Shown here: piece after piece, positions 18,777 through 26,612 of the stretch
Layout: each line of letters starts with the position of its first letter
How positions within the stretch are numbered: position 1 is the first letter of the stretch
Source of the DNA: Nonlabens arenilitoris
GTDB taxonomy: Bacteria; Bacteroidota; Bacteroidia; Flavobacteriales; Flavobacteriaceae
Direction of reading: 5' to 3'
Assembly (NCBI RefSeq): GCF_002954765.1
Contig: NZ_MTPW01000001.1
Location: 620,001-684,000 of the forward strand
DNA: 64,000 nt
Position numbers and translations under genes: made by a program
The notes under the pieces: generated by a model
Told to the model about the DNA's origin: nothing
The model's database searches: none
Seen by the model: only the letters and a program-made list of their open reading frames with translations

Positions 18777-20519
18777 TTATTTGATTTCCTCAATAACACT
18801 ACCACAAGTAAGCATCGCATCGCCATAATAAGGATTGCGTATGTCCTTTTCAGCACTTAGCCAGACCGCGCCTTTATTATTATTGGCCATTGGACACTTC
18901 TGAACGTATAGCATCTCATCGGTTCCATTTATACTCATCGCAATGGGCACCATATTTTCATTTAATATCACAAAATGGTCGCGTTTATTTTCAAGATCGT
19001 CATTCGTTGCAATGGCGTCAAGCATTTCGATACTTTTCTTGATATGTGATTGTTCCATACTACCGAGACTCTTAATATCTACGGATTTTAAGGATACTGA
19101 TGTCGCTTTCGCGAAAGCGGAAACCTGATTTGCGTCGCTTGCTACCAAAGCATCTTTCATCTGTAAATACGGCTTGAGGGCCTTTTTAAATTGCTTTTGA
19201 AAATTCTCTGTAAATTCCATTTTCATTTGAGACATAGGCATCTCAGATGCCTGTTCTTTTCCCTGATTCATCATAGATTTTTTGCCTTGTAGCTGGGCTG
19301 TTGCGTCTACTGTAAAGGTTCCGTTTGTCACAATCTCGTCGCCAGTTTGTAAGCCTTCTATCACAGCATAATTTTCGCCATTTCGGTTTCCTATGGTCAC
19401 TTCACGCATTTCAAAAACAGGTTCGTTGGGGTTGGTTTTTATATAGACCAGTGAGCGTTCGCCTGTCCACATTACGGCACTTGCAGGAACTGTTATTATT
19501 TCATTAGTCATCATCATTTCCCCTTTAAGTTTGCCAGTTACAAACATACCTGGTTTAAATAGGTCATCTGTATTTTTAAGGGTTGCTCTTACGGTAACCG
19601 TTCTTGTTGCATTGTTCAATATCGGGTCAATAAAAGAAACCGTGGCGTCAAATTCTTTATCGGCATAGGCATTGGTTACTACCTTTATTTTCTGACCTAC
19701 TTTTAAATCTGAAATCTGATTTTCATAGGCGTCAAATTCTGCCCAAACTGAATTTAGATTGCTTACCTTCAAAATGGGTTGACCTTGTTTTACATAGTCG
19801 CCTTCACGTGCCATCACTTCTGAAACCGTTCCTGAAACGGTGGCATAAATTGGAAAATTATCTCGCACTTTTCCTGAAGTCTCAATCGCATTAATTTGGG
19901 CTTCTGAAAGTTTCCATAGTTTCAATTTGTTGCGCACTGCTTTATACAGTTCAGGCTGCGATTCTTTTAATGAAGCGGTTGTGAGCAATTCTTGCTGTGC
20001 AGCGACCAAATTTGGCGCATAAATTGTAGCCAGCAATTGACCACGATTTACTTTTTGGCCTTCATAATTGACATTCAAACGCTCAATACGCCCATCGAAA
20101 TAGCTTGCTTGTATAGCGTTGTTTTCTTCGTTGGTCGCGATTTTGCCGGAAAGCGTAATCATTCCATCGTCTTCTGATATAGTGCCATTACCCACAATAG
20201 TAGTTTGAATGTTGGCCAGCGCCATTGCGTTCTCTGTCATTTTAATCTCATTCATTGCAAGACCATCTGCACCAGATTCAGCAGGTATCAAGTCCATTCC
20301 ACATATAGGGCAGTCGCCTGGTTCGGGCTGCATAATCTGTGGGTGCATTGAGCAGGTCCACATTTGGTTTGGCGACTCGCCAGAATGGTCGTGGGTATCT
20401 GACATTTCAGAAACGCCCTTGTTTGCCTTGGCATCACTACCTGAACTACCAAAAATGAGCCATCCACCTAGTAGTCCCACGATTAGTGCAAGTGCGATAT
20501 ATAAAATGTTCTTGTTCAT
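18777..20519 (-). CDS. cusB: CusB-type RND adaptor with N-terminal metal-binding domain and C-terminal DUF3347
   Basis: This is a 580-residue periplasmic adaptor. Residues 5-24 are a membrane anchor or uncleaved signal. Residues 54-80 are a heavy-metal-binding domain (WTCSMHPQI, then CPICGMDLIP, with Cys56, Cys70 and Cys73). The lipoyl/hairpin/beta-barrel adaptor core spans about residues 100-410. From about 430 to the end is a DUF3347 domain with the conserved CPMANNN and NPYYGDAMLTCG motifs. A Met-rich linker (EMPMSQMKMEF) joins the last two parts, typical of Cu(I) binding. This architecture fits Cu/Ag efflux with the CusA pump at 26609-30394, although five genes lie between them. The gene is last in its operon. 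A perfect palindrome reads AFAKA within the DUF3347 part. Confidence 0.88.
   Translation of the reverse strand: MNKNILYIALALIVGLLGGWLIFGSSGSDAKANKGVSEMSDTHDHSGESPNQMWTCSMHPQIMQPEPGDCPICGMDLIPAESGADGLAMNEIKMTENAMALANIQTTIVGNGTISEDDGMITLSGKIATNEENNAIQASYFDGRIERLNVNYEGQKVNRGQLLATIYAPNLVAAQQELLTTASLKESQPELYKAVRNKLKLWKLSEAQINAIETSGKVRDNFPIYATVSGTVSEVMAREGDYVKQGQPILKVSNLNSVWAEFDAYENQISDLKVGQKIKVVTNAYADKEFDATVSFIDPILNNATRTVTVRATLKNTDDLFKPGMFVTGKLKGEMMMTNEIITVPASAVMWTGERSLVYIKTNPNEPVFEMREVTIGNRNGENYAVIEGLQTGDEIVTNGTFTVDATAQLQGKKSMMNQGKEQASEMPMSQMKMEFTENFQKQFKKALKPYLQMKDALVASDANQVSAFAKATSVSLKSVDIKSLGSMEQSHIKKSIEMLDAIATNDDLENKRDHFVILNENMVPIAMSINGTDEMLYVQKCPMANNNKGAVWLSAEKDIRNPYYGDAMLTCGSVIEEIK
19104..19119. 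repeat. 16-bp palindrome, perfect
   Basis: This copy is in the DUF3347 part of the CusB-type adaptor and reads AFAKA. Confidence 0.9.
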
Positions 20520-20523
20520 ACTA

Positions 20524-21012
20524 TTATTTCTCGTTTTGTAAACGTTCGATCATCGCATTCATTTCTTCAATCTCTTTTCGTTGTGCTTTGATAATTTCCT
20601 CTGCAAGTTTTTTTACTTCTGGATCTTGTATATCTGCACGCTCACTGGTTAAAATTGCTATTGAATGGTGTGGTATCATTGCTTTCATCCAGAGTATATC
20701 GCCTACAGTAGATTTTTGCTCACGCACTAATCCTAAAGCTCCCAGAAATAACACGGCACTTCCCACCAAAATGGCAATATTCTTCTTCTTATTTTTATAC
20801 ATATTAAGCATAAATAATAGCATTATTACAGCCATAGTAGAAATACCTAAACAGACCATATAAAATCGAGTAAGACTAAATCTTACGTGATCAAATTCAT
20901 AAGTATTTAAATACATTGTAATGTACATTGCTATAAATGATGCTCCCAGCATCAAGAAAAACTTAGTGTACTGGCTCATTCCTTCTTTGTTGTTGTGTTC
21001 GTTTGAATTCAT
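20524..21012 (-). CDS. DUF305 membrane protein
   Basis: This is a 162-residue protein with three predicted membrane helices (about residues 16-34, 48-70 and 78-95) followed by a DUF305 segment. DUF305 is marked by the motif MIPHHSIAI and the helix EVKKLAEEIIKAQRKEIEEM. In related proteins the paired His and nearby Met residues are thought to bind copper, and the family is frequent in Cu-resistance clusters. It starts 24 bases after the copA stop and ends five bases before the CusB-type adaptor, so it is part of the same operon. The domain is truncated relative to secreted two-repeat DUF305 proteins but complete for the membrane-attached type. Confidence 0.82.
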   Translation of the reverse strand: MNSNEHNNKEGMSQYTKFFLMLGASFIAMYITMYLNTYEFDHVRFSLTRFYMVCLGISTMAVIMLLFMLNMYKNKKKNIAILVGSAVLFLGALGLVREQKSTVGDILWMKAMIPHHSIAILTSERADIQDPEVKKLAEEIIKAQRKEIEEMNAMIERLQNEK

Positions 21013-21035
21013 AATTTTTGGTTTTTAAGTTATTT

Positions 21036-23549
21036 TTAATTAATCGATTTTGTTCTTAATCTAAGTGCGTTTGCTATTACTGAAACGGAACTAAAACTCA
21101 TTGCCAAAGCTGCAATCATAGGCGATAATAGAATTCCGAAAAATGGGAATAATACACCTGCCGCAATCGGTACACCCAGCGTGTTGTATATCATAGCAAA
21201 AAATAGATTCTGCTTGATGTTCCGCATAACTTTGTGGCTAAGGTTTCTTGCTTTTACGATACCGTGCAAATCGCCCTTTACCAAGGTTATCATCGCGCTT
21301 TCTATAGCGACATCTGTTCCTGTACCCATTGCGATACCCACATCACTTTTAGCCAGAGCAGGTGCGTCGTTTATACCATCGCCTGCCATCGCTACTACTT
21401 TGCCTTGCTCTTGTAGTTTCTTAACCTCGTCCAGTTTGTTTTCAGGTAGCATACCCGCTTTGAAGTCGGCGAGATTGAGTTCGCTGGCTACCGCTTGGGC
21501 GGTGTCTTGATTATCTCCCGTAAGCATTATCACTTCGATGCCTTTATTCTGTAATTCTTTGATTGCTTTGGCGCTCGTTTCTTTTATTTTATCGCCTATT
21601 ACCACATAACCTGAAACTTCGCCATCAATGGACAAATAAGAAACCGTTTTTCCCTGTTTCTGAAAGGATTGTGCTTCGGTTTCCATTTCAGGTGATAGCT
21701 TGGCATTTGCATATTCCATCATTTTATCGTTTCCTAAATCGAGCTTCTTGCCCTCAACTGTTCCTTCTACGCCTTTTCCAGTTACTGCGCTAAAGTTTTC
21801 AGTTTTTGATATTTCGACTTTCTGCTCCTTTCCATATTTCACGGTGGCTTCGGCAAGGGGATGCTCACTGGAACTGTTTAGGGATGCGATAAGATGTAGA
21901 ATTTCGCTTTCGCGAAAGCGAGATTCATCAAACGACCCAACTTTCTCAACCGTAGGTTTTCCTTCGGTAATGGTTCCGGTCTTATCTACGATAAGGGTGT
22001 CCACTTTGTCCATTTTCTCTAAGGCTTCGGCATTTTTAATCAAGACACCATTTTGTGCTCCTTTACCAACACCTACCATAACGGACATAGGCGTTGCCAA
22101 TCCCAATGCGCAAGGACAGGCAATAATCAATACGGCAATGGCATTTACCAACGCATAAACATAAGCTGGCTCTGGACCCCATATTGCCCAGACAATAAAG
22201 GTGATGACCGCAATGATAACCACTACAGGTACAAAATAGCCTGAAACAGTATCTGCCAGTTTCTGAATGGGTGCACGACTACGACTGGCATCGTTGACCA
22301 TATGTATGATTTGGGAAAGCAAGGTTTCGCTACCTACTTTTTCGGCTTCCATCAAGAAAGATTGATTCCCATTAATGGTACCGCTACTTACTTTGTCATC
22401 TACAGTTTTATTAACTGGGATAGGCTCACCCGAAATCATTGATTCATCAACGGTAGTTTCGCCTTCGGTAATTTTGCCATCCACAGGGATTTTATCTCCT
22501 GGCTTTACTCGTAGTATATCTCCTTTTTCAATTTGGTCAATGGAAACTTCTTCCTCATTTCCATCGACTACACGTACTGCTTTGTTAGGTGCAAGTTTCA
22601 AGAGTTCCTTAACTGCTGAATTAGTTTTGCTATGCGCACGGGCTTCCAAAACCTGACCCATCAATACCAACGTGAGAATCACGGTAGCGGCTTCAAAATA
22701 CACGTGAACCGCACCGGATTCTGTCTTAAATTGCTCAGGGAAAAAGTCTGGAAATAGCATCCCGAAAACACTGAATAACCACGCCACGCCCGCACCTATA
22801 CCGATTAACGTAAACATATTGAGATTCCACGTTTTGATACTTCGGTAGGCACGTTCAAAGAACATCCAAGTGGCATAAAACACTACTGGAATGGAAAGCC
22901 CAAACTGAATCCAGTTCCACCATTTCTGTTCCATTACATCGTATAGCGGATTGTTGGGAATCATCTCGCTCATAGCGATTAAGAAAATAGGAAGCGTAAA
23001 AGCTACTGCTATCCAAAATTTCTTAATCAGCTTATTGTAGGTTTTTTCTTCTGCTGATAAATCAGGTTCCATCGGCACTAAATCCATTCCGCAAATTGGA
23101 CAAGCTCCAGATTCGTCTTTTACGACTTCTGGGTGCATTGGGCAGGTCCATTGTTCTGAAGTCGTTGCTGACAAATTTTGTTCTTCGACTAAATCCATTC
23201 CGCATACTGGACAATCTCCTGGCTTGTCGTAGGTTTTGTCGCCTTCACAATGCATTGGACAGTAGAAGGTTCCTGTTCCTTTGCCTTTAGGTTTTTGCTT
23301 TTTCACGGAAGCGGAATCATCTTTATGATGATGCTCGCCCGGTTTGTGAATACTGTATGAACCGCCATCTTCTTTCAATGCTTTCTGAAATGTGTCTATT
23401 GGAATATGGGATTCCATTTCGATAGTTGCCTCTTCTTTTTCTAAATTGACCGAAGCATTGATTACACCTTCCACTTTAGAAAGTGTCTGCTCAACGTGAT
23501 TTCTACAACCATTGCAGGTCATCCCTTGTATGTGATAGGTGTGTTTCAT
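21036..23549 (-). CDS. copA: Cu(I)-exporting P-type ATPase CopA
   Basis: This is a P1B-1 copper ATPase of 837 residues. The start at 23549 was chosen over an upstream Met at 23603 because it begins exactly at the HMA domain (KHTYHIQGMTCNGC, Cys12 and Cys15). Two Cys/His/Met metal-binding zinc-ribbon-like modules follow at about residues 97-118 and 136-157 (each ending CPxCGMDLV). Then come the eight-helix ATPase core with ACPCAL, DKTGT, SEHPLAEA and GDGINDAP, and the C-terminal Cu motif MSFSSVSVI (MxxSS). It would pump Cu+ from the cytosol to the periplasm for the RND pump. The gene begins two bases after the permease stop. A perfect palindrome is read in another frame as RFRES. Confidence 0.93.
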   Translation of the reverse strand: MKHTYHIQGMTCNGCRNHVEQTLSKVEGVINASVNLEKEEATIEMESHIPIDTFQKALKEDGGSYSIHKPGEHHHKDDSASVKKQKPKGKGTGTFYCPMHCEGDKTYDKPGDCPVCGMDLVEEQNLSATTSEQWTCPMHPEVVKDESGACPICGMDLVPMEPDLSAEEKTYNKLIKKFWIAVAFTLPIFLIAMSEMIPNNPLYDVMEQKWWNWIQFGLSIPVVFYATWMFFERAYRSIKTWNLNMFTLIGIGAGVAWLFSVFGMLFPDFFPEQFKTESGAVHVYFEAATVILTLVLMGQVLEARAHSKTNSAVKELLKLAPNKAVRVVDGNEEEVSIDQIEKGDILRVKPGDKIPVDGKITEGETTVDESMISGEPIPVNKTVDDKVSSGTINGNQSFLMEAEKVGSETLLSQIIHMVNDASRSRAPIQKLADTVSGYFVPVVVIIAVITFIVWAIWGPEPAYVYALVNAIAVLIIACPCALGLATPMSVMVGVGKGAQNGVLIKNAEALEKMDKVDTLIVDKTGTITEGKPTVEKVGSFDESRFRESEILHLIASLNSSSEHPLAEATVKYGKEQKVEISKTENFSAVTGKGVEGTVEGKKLDLGNDKMMEYANAKLSPEMETEAQSFQKQGKTVSYLSIDGEVSGYVVIGDKIKETSAKAIKELQNKGIEVIMLTGDNQDTAQAVASELNLADFKAGMLPENKLDEVKKLQEQGKVVAMAGDGINDAPALAKSDVGIAMGTGTDVAIESAMITLVKGDLHGIVKARNLSHKVMRNIKQNLFFAMIYNTLGVPIAAGVLFPFFGILLSPMIAALAMSFSSVSVIANALRLRTKSIN
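21905..21920. repeat. 16-bp palindrome, perfect
   Basis: This copy is in copA, in the nucleotide-binding domain, and reads RFRES. Confidence 0.9.
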
Positions 23550-23551
23550 TT

Positions 23552-24778
23552 TTATTGAATTATGAATTTTATAATCAAACCTCCTGCAAGCCATACATAA
23601 CAAATGAATGCTGCATATTTTAAGATGGTTTCCAACAATTGGCTTTTTGGTGCCATCTCGCTCATAGAATGCTCCACGTCTTTTTTCTTATAAAAACCCA
23701 GGTAAATTAGGTAGGCCGAAATAGCAAGAAAGGTAATGTTCAAAAAGAAGGTGTAGTCAATCTTAAAATGTTCTTTATCCTGAATTTTTACCTGCGATGG
23801 GTCTGGCAGTATACTAAGCAAGTCGAAACTATAGTGTAGTGCCAGTGATGTACCAATCAAAGCCGTAAACAGCAGGAATAATATGAACAATGACATCTTC
23901 CATCCGTAATATTTTGCATTGATTCGCAATACGGGAAATACGACCAAATCGCTAAAAATAAATGCCATAACCCCTGCAAAACTTACGCCCTTACCAAAGA
24001 GTAAAGCTGCCAAAGGAATATTACCCATTGAGCCGATAAACGTCAAAAACGCAGCAACAGGTCCGACCACGATATGTTCCAGAATTTCGAGAAAAGTAAA
24101 ATCTGTATTGCCTTGACCACTATTGATGAACAAGGTCTGAAAAAAGGAATCGGGAACGAATGCCGCTACGATTCCAGCAATGGTAAAGCCTACGGTTACG
24201 TCTTTCCAGACCATCTGCCATTCCATCTTATATTTTTTAGCCACACGCGCCCAGCTCTCTTCCTTTTTAATCTGTTTTTTCCAATTCTTGGAATCGTCCA
24301 TCGCATCATCCTCTTCACTTTCAAGATTTTTTCGTGCTTTCTCAATAAGCTTTTTAGGATTGATAATGCGAATCAAAATCCAGCAAATGAGGATTAGCAT
24401 TATTCCACCTACATACTCGCCCACAACAAATTGCCATCCCAGAAAAATGGAAATGATGATACCCAATTCAATTACGAGATTGGTCGATGCCAGTAGATAC
24501 GCTATGGAAGATGAAAAACTTGCACCTTTCTTGAAGATGGATTTAGTTCCCGCCAGCGCGGCAAAGCTGCACGAGCTACTTATAAAGCCAAAAAATGTAC
24601 CCAAGAGCATACTTTTGCCTTCCTTTTCTCCCATTGCTTTTTGCATCCGCTTTTCGGTTACAAAAATCTGTATCATACTACTGATGATGTAACCCAATAT
24701 AAACGCCCATAATGCCATCCAGAAAAACCCGGTAGTCGTATAGGCCGCTTCGCCCCATTGTTTTAGAAAATCATTCAT
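23552..24778 (-). CDS. Permease of the COG0701/DUF318 family (ArsP/Cu-Zn efflux-like)
   Basis: This is a polytopic membrane protein of 408 residues with two blocks of helices separated by a charged cytosolic loop (about residues 145-190). The family motifs GTFFGFISSSCSFAALAGTK in the first block and GSMGNIPLAALLFGKG in the second match the COG0701 permeases (DUF318, which includes ArsP). A Ser-Ser-Cys-Ser pattern in the first block is the likely substrate site. Relatives in metal-resistance loci have been named Cu/Zn efflux permeases, but the substrate cannot be read from the sequence. It sits between the DUF3347 lipoprotein (7 bases) and copA (2 bases) in the copper operon, which favours a Cu-linked role. 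Confidence 0.8.
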   Translation of the reverse strand: MNDFLKQWGEAAYTTTGFFWMALWAFILGYIISSMIQIFVTEKRMQKAMGEKEGKSMLLGTFFGFISSSCSFAALAGTKSIFKKGASFSSSIAYLLASTNLVIELGIIISIFLGWQFVVGEYVGGIMLILICWILIRIINPKKLIEKARKNLESEEDDAMDDSKNWKKQIKKEESWARVAKKYKMEWQMVWKDVTVGFTIAGIVAAFVPDSFFQTLFINSGQGNTDFTFLEILEHIVVGPVAAFLTFIGSMGNIPLAALLFGKGVSFAGVMAFIFSDLVVFPVLRINAKYYGWKMSLFILFLLFTALIGTSLALHYSFDLLSILPDPSQVKIQDKEHFKIDYTFFLNITFLAISAYLIYLGFYKKKDVEHSMSEMAPKSQLLETILKYAAFICYVWLAGGLIIKFIIQ

Positions 24779-24785
24779 TTACATT

Positions 24786-25295
24786 TTATTTGATGGTTTC
24801 TGACACTTTTCCACATTTCAGCATCTTGTCGCCGAAGTAAGGATTACGTATTTCTCTTTCAGTTGATAACCAGTAACCGCCTTCGTTGTTAAAAGCCATT
24901 GGGCAAAACTGTTTATACACTTCTCCATTTTTGATAGATTCATCTACGATGGCAGTCATTTTCTCAGTAACGCTGGAAAAAATGGTACGTTGCTCTTCGA
25001 TATCTCTTGCATCTGAAATTTTTGAAAGCATATTTTTCAATTGTGCGTCATCGGTATTTTCCATTAGCATTTTAGCACCTGATTTAGCCTCACTTACATC
25101 TGAATTTACCAAAGCTGTCTTGAGATGGATATAATGCCGAAACTGATTTTTCACATCAGGATTGCTAAAGGTTAATTCTGTCTTTGAGGTCTCAACAGTT
25201 TCCTCGTTAGCATTTTTTGTTTTCGCTTCGTTCTTACAAGCTATTAAGGTTGTGATAGCAATAACGGTAAGGACAGTTTTGAATAGTTTTTTCAT
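24786..25295 (-). CDS. DUF3347 lipoprotein
   Basis: This is a 169-residue lipoprotein (signal ending in TLIACKNEA, lipid at Cys20) consisting almost entirely of one DUF3347 domain. It repeats the motifs of the C-terminal domain of the CusB-type adaptor at 18777-20519: an F/Y-rich helix start, FCPMAFNNEGGYW, then NPYFGDKMLKCG. The shared CPM and C-terminal Cys suggest a common periplasmic Cu site, perhaps for passing copper to the pump. That role is inference; no reaction is established that I know. It is the third gene of the copper operon, 15 bases after tolC. Confidence 0.82.
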   Translation of the reverse strand: MKKLFKTVLTVIAITTLIACKNEAKTKNANEETVETSKTELTFSNPDVKNQFRHYIHLKTALVNSDVSEAKSGAKMLMENTDDAQLKNMLSKISDARDIEEQRTIFSSVTEKMTAIVDESIKNGEVYKQFCPMAFNNEGGYWLSTEREIRNPYFGDKMLKCGKVSETIK

Positions 25296-25310
25296 AATTG
25301 AGATTTTAGA

Positions 25311-26612
25311 TTATTGATTTATTAAATAGTTGATGATGGATTGTTTCGCGTAATACATCTGTACCGACTCTATCTGATTCATCTGAAATTTTAATTGCAG
25401 TTCCTGTATGTCCAGCACGTCATTAAAGTCTATAGTTCCCGTTTCATAATTCTTGATAAGAATTTGCTCGGCATCTTTCGCCTGCTTTAAATTTTTAGCT
25501 TGGGTATTAAATTTAATTCGGGCTTGGTTGCGTAGGGATATCGCTTTCGCGAAAGCGGATTCCAACACATTCAATCGTTCCTCTTTTTGAGTTTCGATTT
25601 CCTGTTGGCGTAACTCATTTTGCCTTGAAATGGACTTATATCGATTATTAAAAATGGGAATGGAAACCGAAACCATTGGCATCAACACATCCTTTCCATT
25701 GTCTATTGGGTTCATATCGGTACGCTCGCTTACGGGTAGGTAATCAATACCAAAACCAATCATTGGCAAACCTTCACGCTGATTGAGCAGTTCCGATTGT
25801 GCTACGGATTCGTATAATTTATCGTACTTGAGCAGTTCAGGATTGAGCGATAGTGCGTCTGTGCCGTATATAGGGTCATTCTCTGGTATTTTCATTGCTG
25901 CAACTATATCAACCGTCCTATTTTCATCCCGATTTAAGAGATTATTGAAGGTTGTTTGTTCAGCGCTAAATTCCTCTTCCAATACTTCTTTTTGTTGCTG
26001 CAATTCATTTTGACGAATCTGCAAACGCAATACATCTACCGCAGATGCCTTGCCTACTTCTACAGAGGTCAGGGCAAGTCGCTCATAGGTTTTTAATAGT
26101 TGGATATTCTCGTCAAGTACCTTTTGCTTTGCTCTTGTTTCATACAATCTGTAATAGGATTGCGCTACTGAAAGCGCCAATTTTCGTTTGGCGATCATTA
26201 ATTCTACGTATTCGGCTTCGGCCATTGAAGTCGCATAATTTTCACGTGCGGTAACGGTTCCAAACCAAGGCAACATCTGTTTTACGCCTATCCGTGCTAG
26301 TTGTGCGCCCACCCTTGTTTCTGGCTCACTTACAAAATAACCTGCGCTTACTTCAGTATTGGGTAGCCAGTTTGCTTCATTGATTTTTTCTTCGGCAATA
26401 TTGTAACGCAGTTCAAAAGCCTGAATTTCTGGGTTATTAGCTTCAGCTTCTTCAATATAGCTTTGTAGTTGTTGCGCCTGCCCGCCGATTGAAATCAGTC
26501 CAATGCTTATAATTAGTAGTGCGTTCAGGCGGGCTTTCGCACTTCGTCTTCGCTCAGCATAAACTTCAGCGGAAACAAACAAAAGACAGATTATGATTTT
26601 TATATTTTTCAT
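25311..26612 (-). CDS. TolC/CusC-type outer-membrane efflux channel
   Basis: This is an outer-membrane factor of 433 residues for the copper RND pump. It has the two-fold TolC repeat with long coiled-coil helices (about residues 140-230 and 330-420) and conserved ends such as NNPEIQAFELRYN and GTIDFNDVLDIQELQLKFQ. The start overlaps the cusA stop by four bases (ATGA), so the genes are coupled. The N-terminus is odd: a first hydrophobic stretch (MKNIKIIICLLF), then a charged insert (AEVYAERRRSAKARLN), then a second complete signal core ending in GGQAQ. The insert is encoded by a sequence resembling a dispersed Bacteroidota repeat. A perfect palindrome reads AFAKA near residue 354. Confidence 0.88.
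   Translation of the reverse strand: MKNIKIIICLLFVSAEVYAERRRSAKARLNALLIISIGLISIGGQAQQLQSYIEEAEANNPEIQAFELRYNIAEEKINEANWLPNTEVSAGYFVSEPETRVGAQLARIGVKQMLPWFGTVTARENYATSMAEAEYVELMIAKRKLALSVAQSYYRLYETRAKQKVLDENIQLLKTYERLALTSVEVGKASAVDVLRLQIRQNELQQQKEVLEEEFSAEQTTFNNLLNRDENRTVDIVAAMKIPENDPIYGTDALSLNPELLKYDKLYESVAQSELLNQREGLPMIGFGIDYLPVSERTDMNPIDNGKDVLMPMVSVSIPIFNNRYKSISRQNELRQQEIETQKEERLNVLESAFAKAISLRNQARIKFNTQAKNLKQAKDAEQILIKNYETGTIDFNDVLDIQELQLKFQMNQIESVQMYYAKQSIINYLINQ
25542..25557. repeat. 16-bp palindrome, perfect
   Basis: This copy is in tolC, in a coiled-coil helix, and reads AFAKA. Confidence 0.9.
26520..26573. repeat. Probable dispersed repeat inserted in the signal-peptide region of tolC
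   Basis: On the minus strand this segment contains a TGAGCGAAGACGAAGTGCG-type sequence, similar to the dispersed element that gives AERSRS-like peptides in many Bacteroidota proteins, as I recall. It encodes AEVYAERRRSAKARLN between two hydrophobic halves of the leader. A 7-bp inverted repeat (GCCCGCC at 26480-26486, GGCGGGC at 26528-26534) lies next to it. The exact ends are not defined. Confidence 0.45.

Noticed and set aside
26532..26550. GCTTTCGC half-site in the tolC leader
   Set aside because: Only half of the palindrome is present and it is part of the different repeat there.
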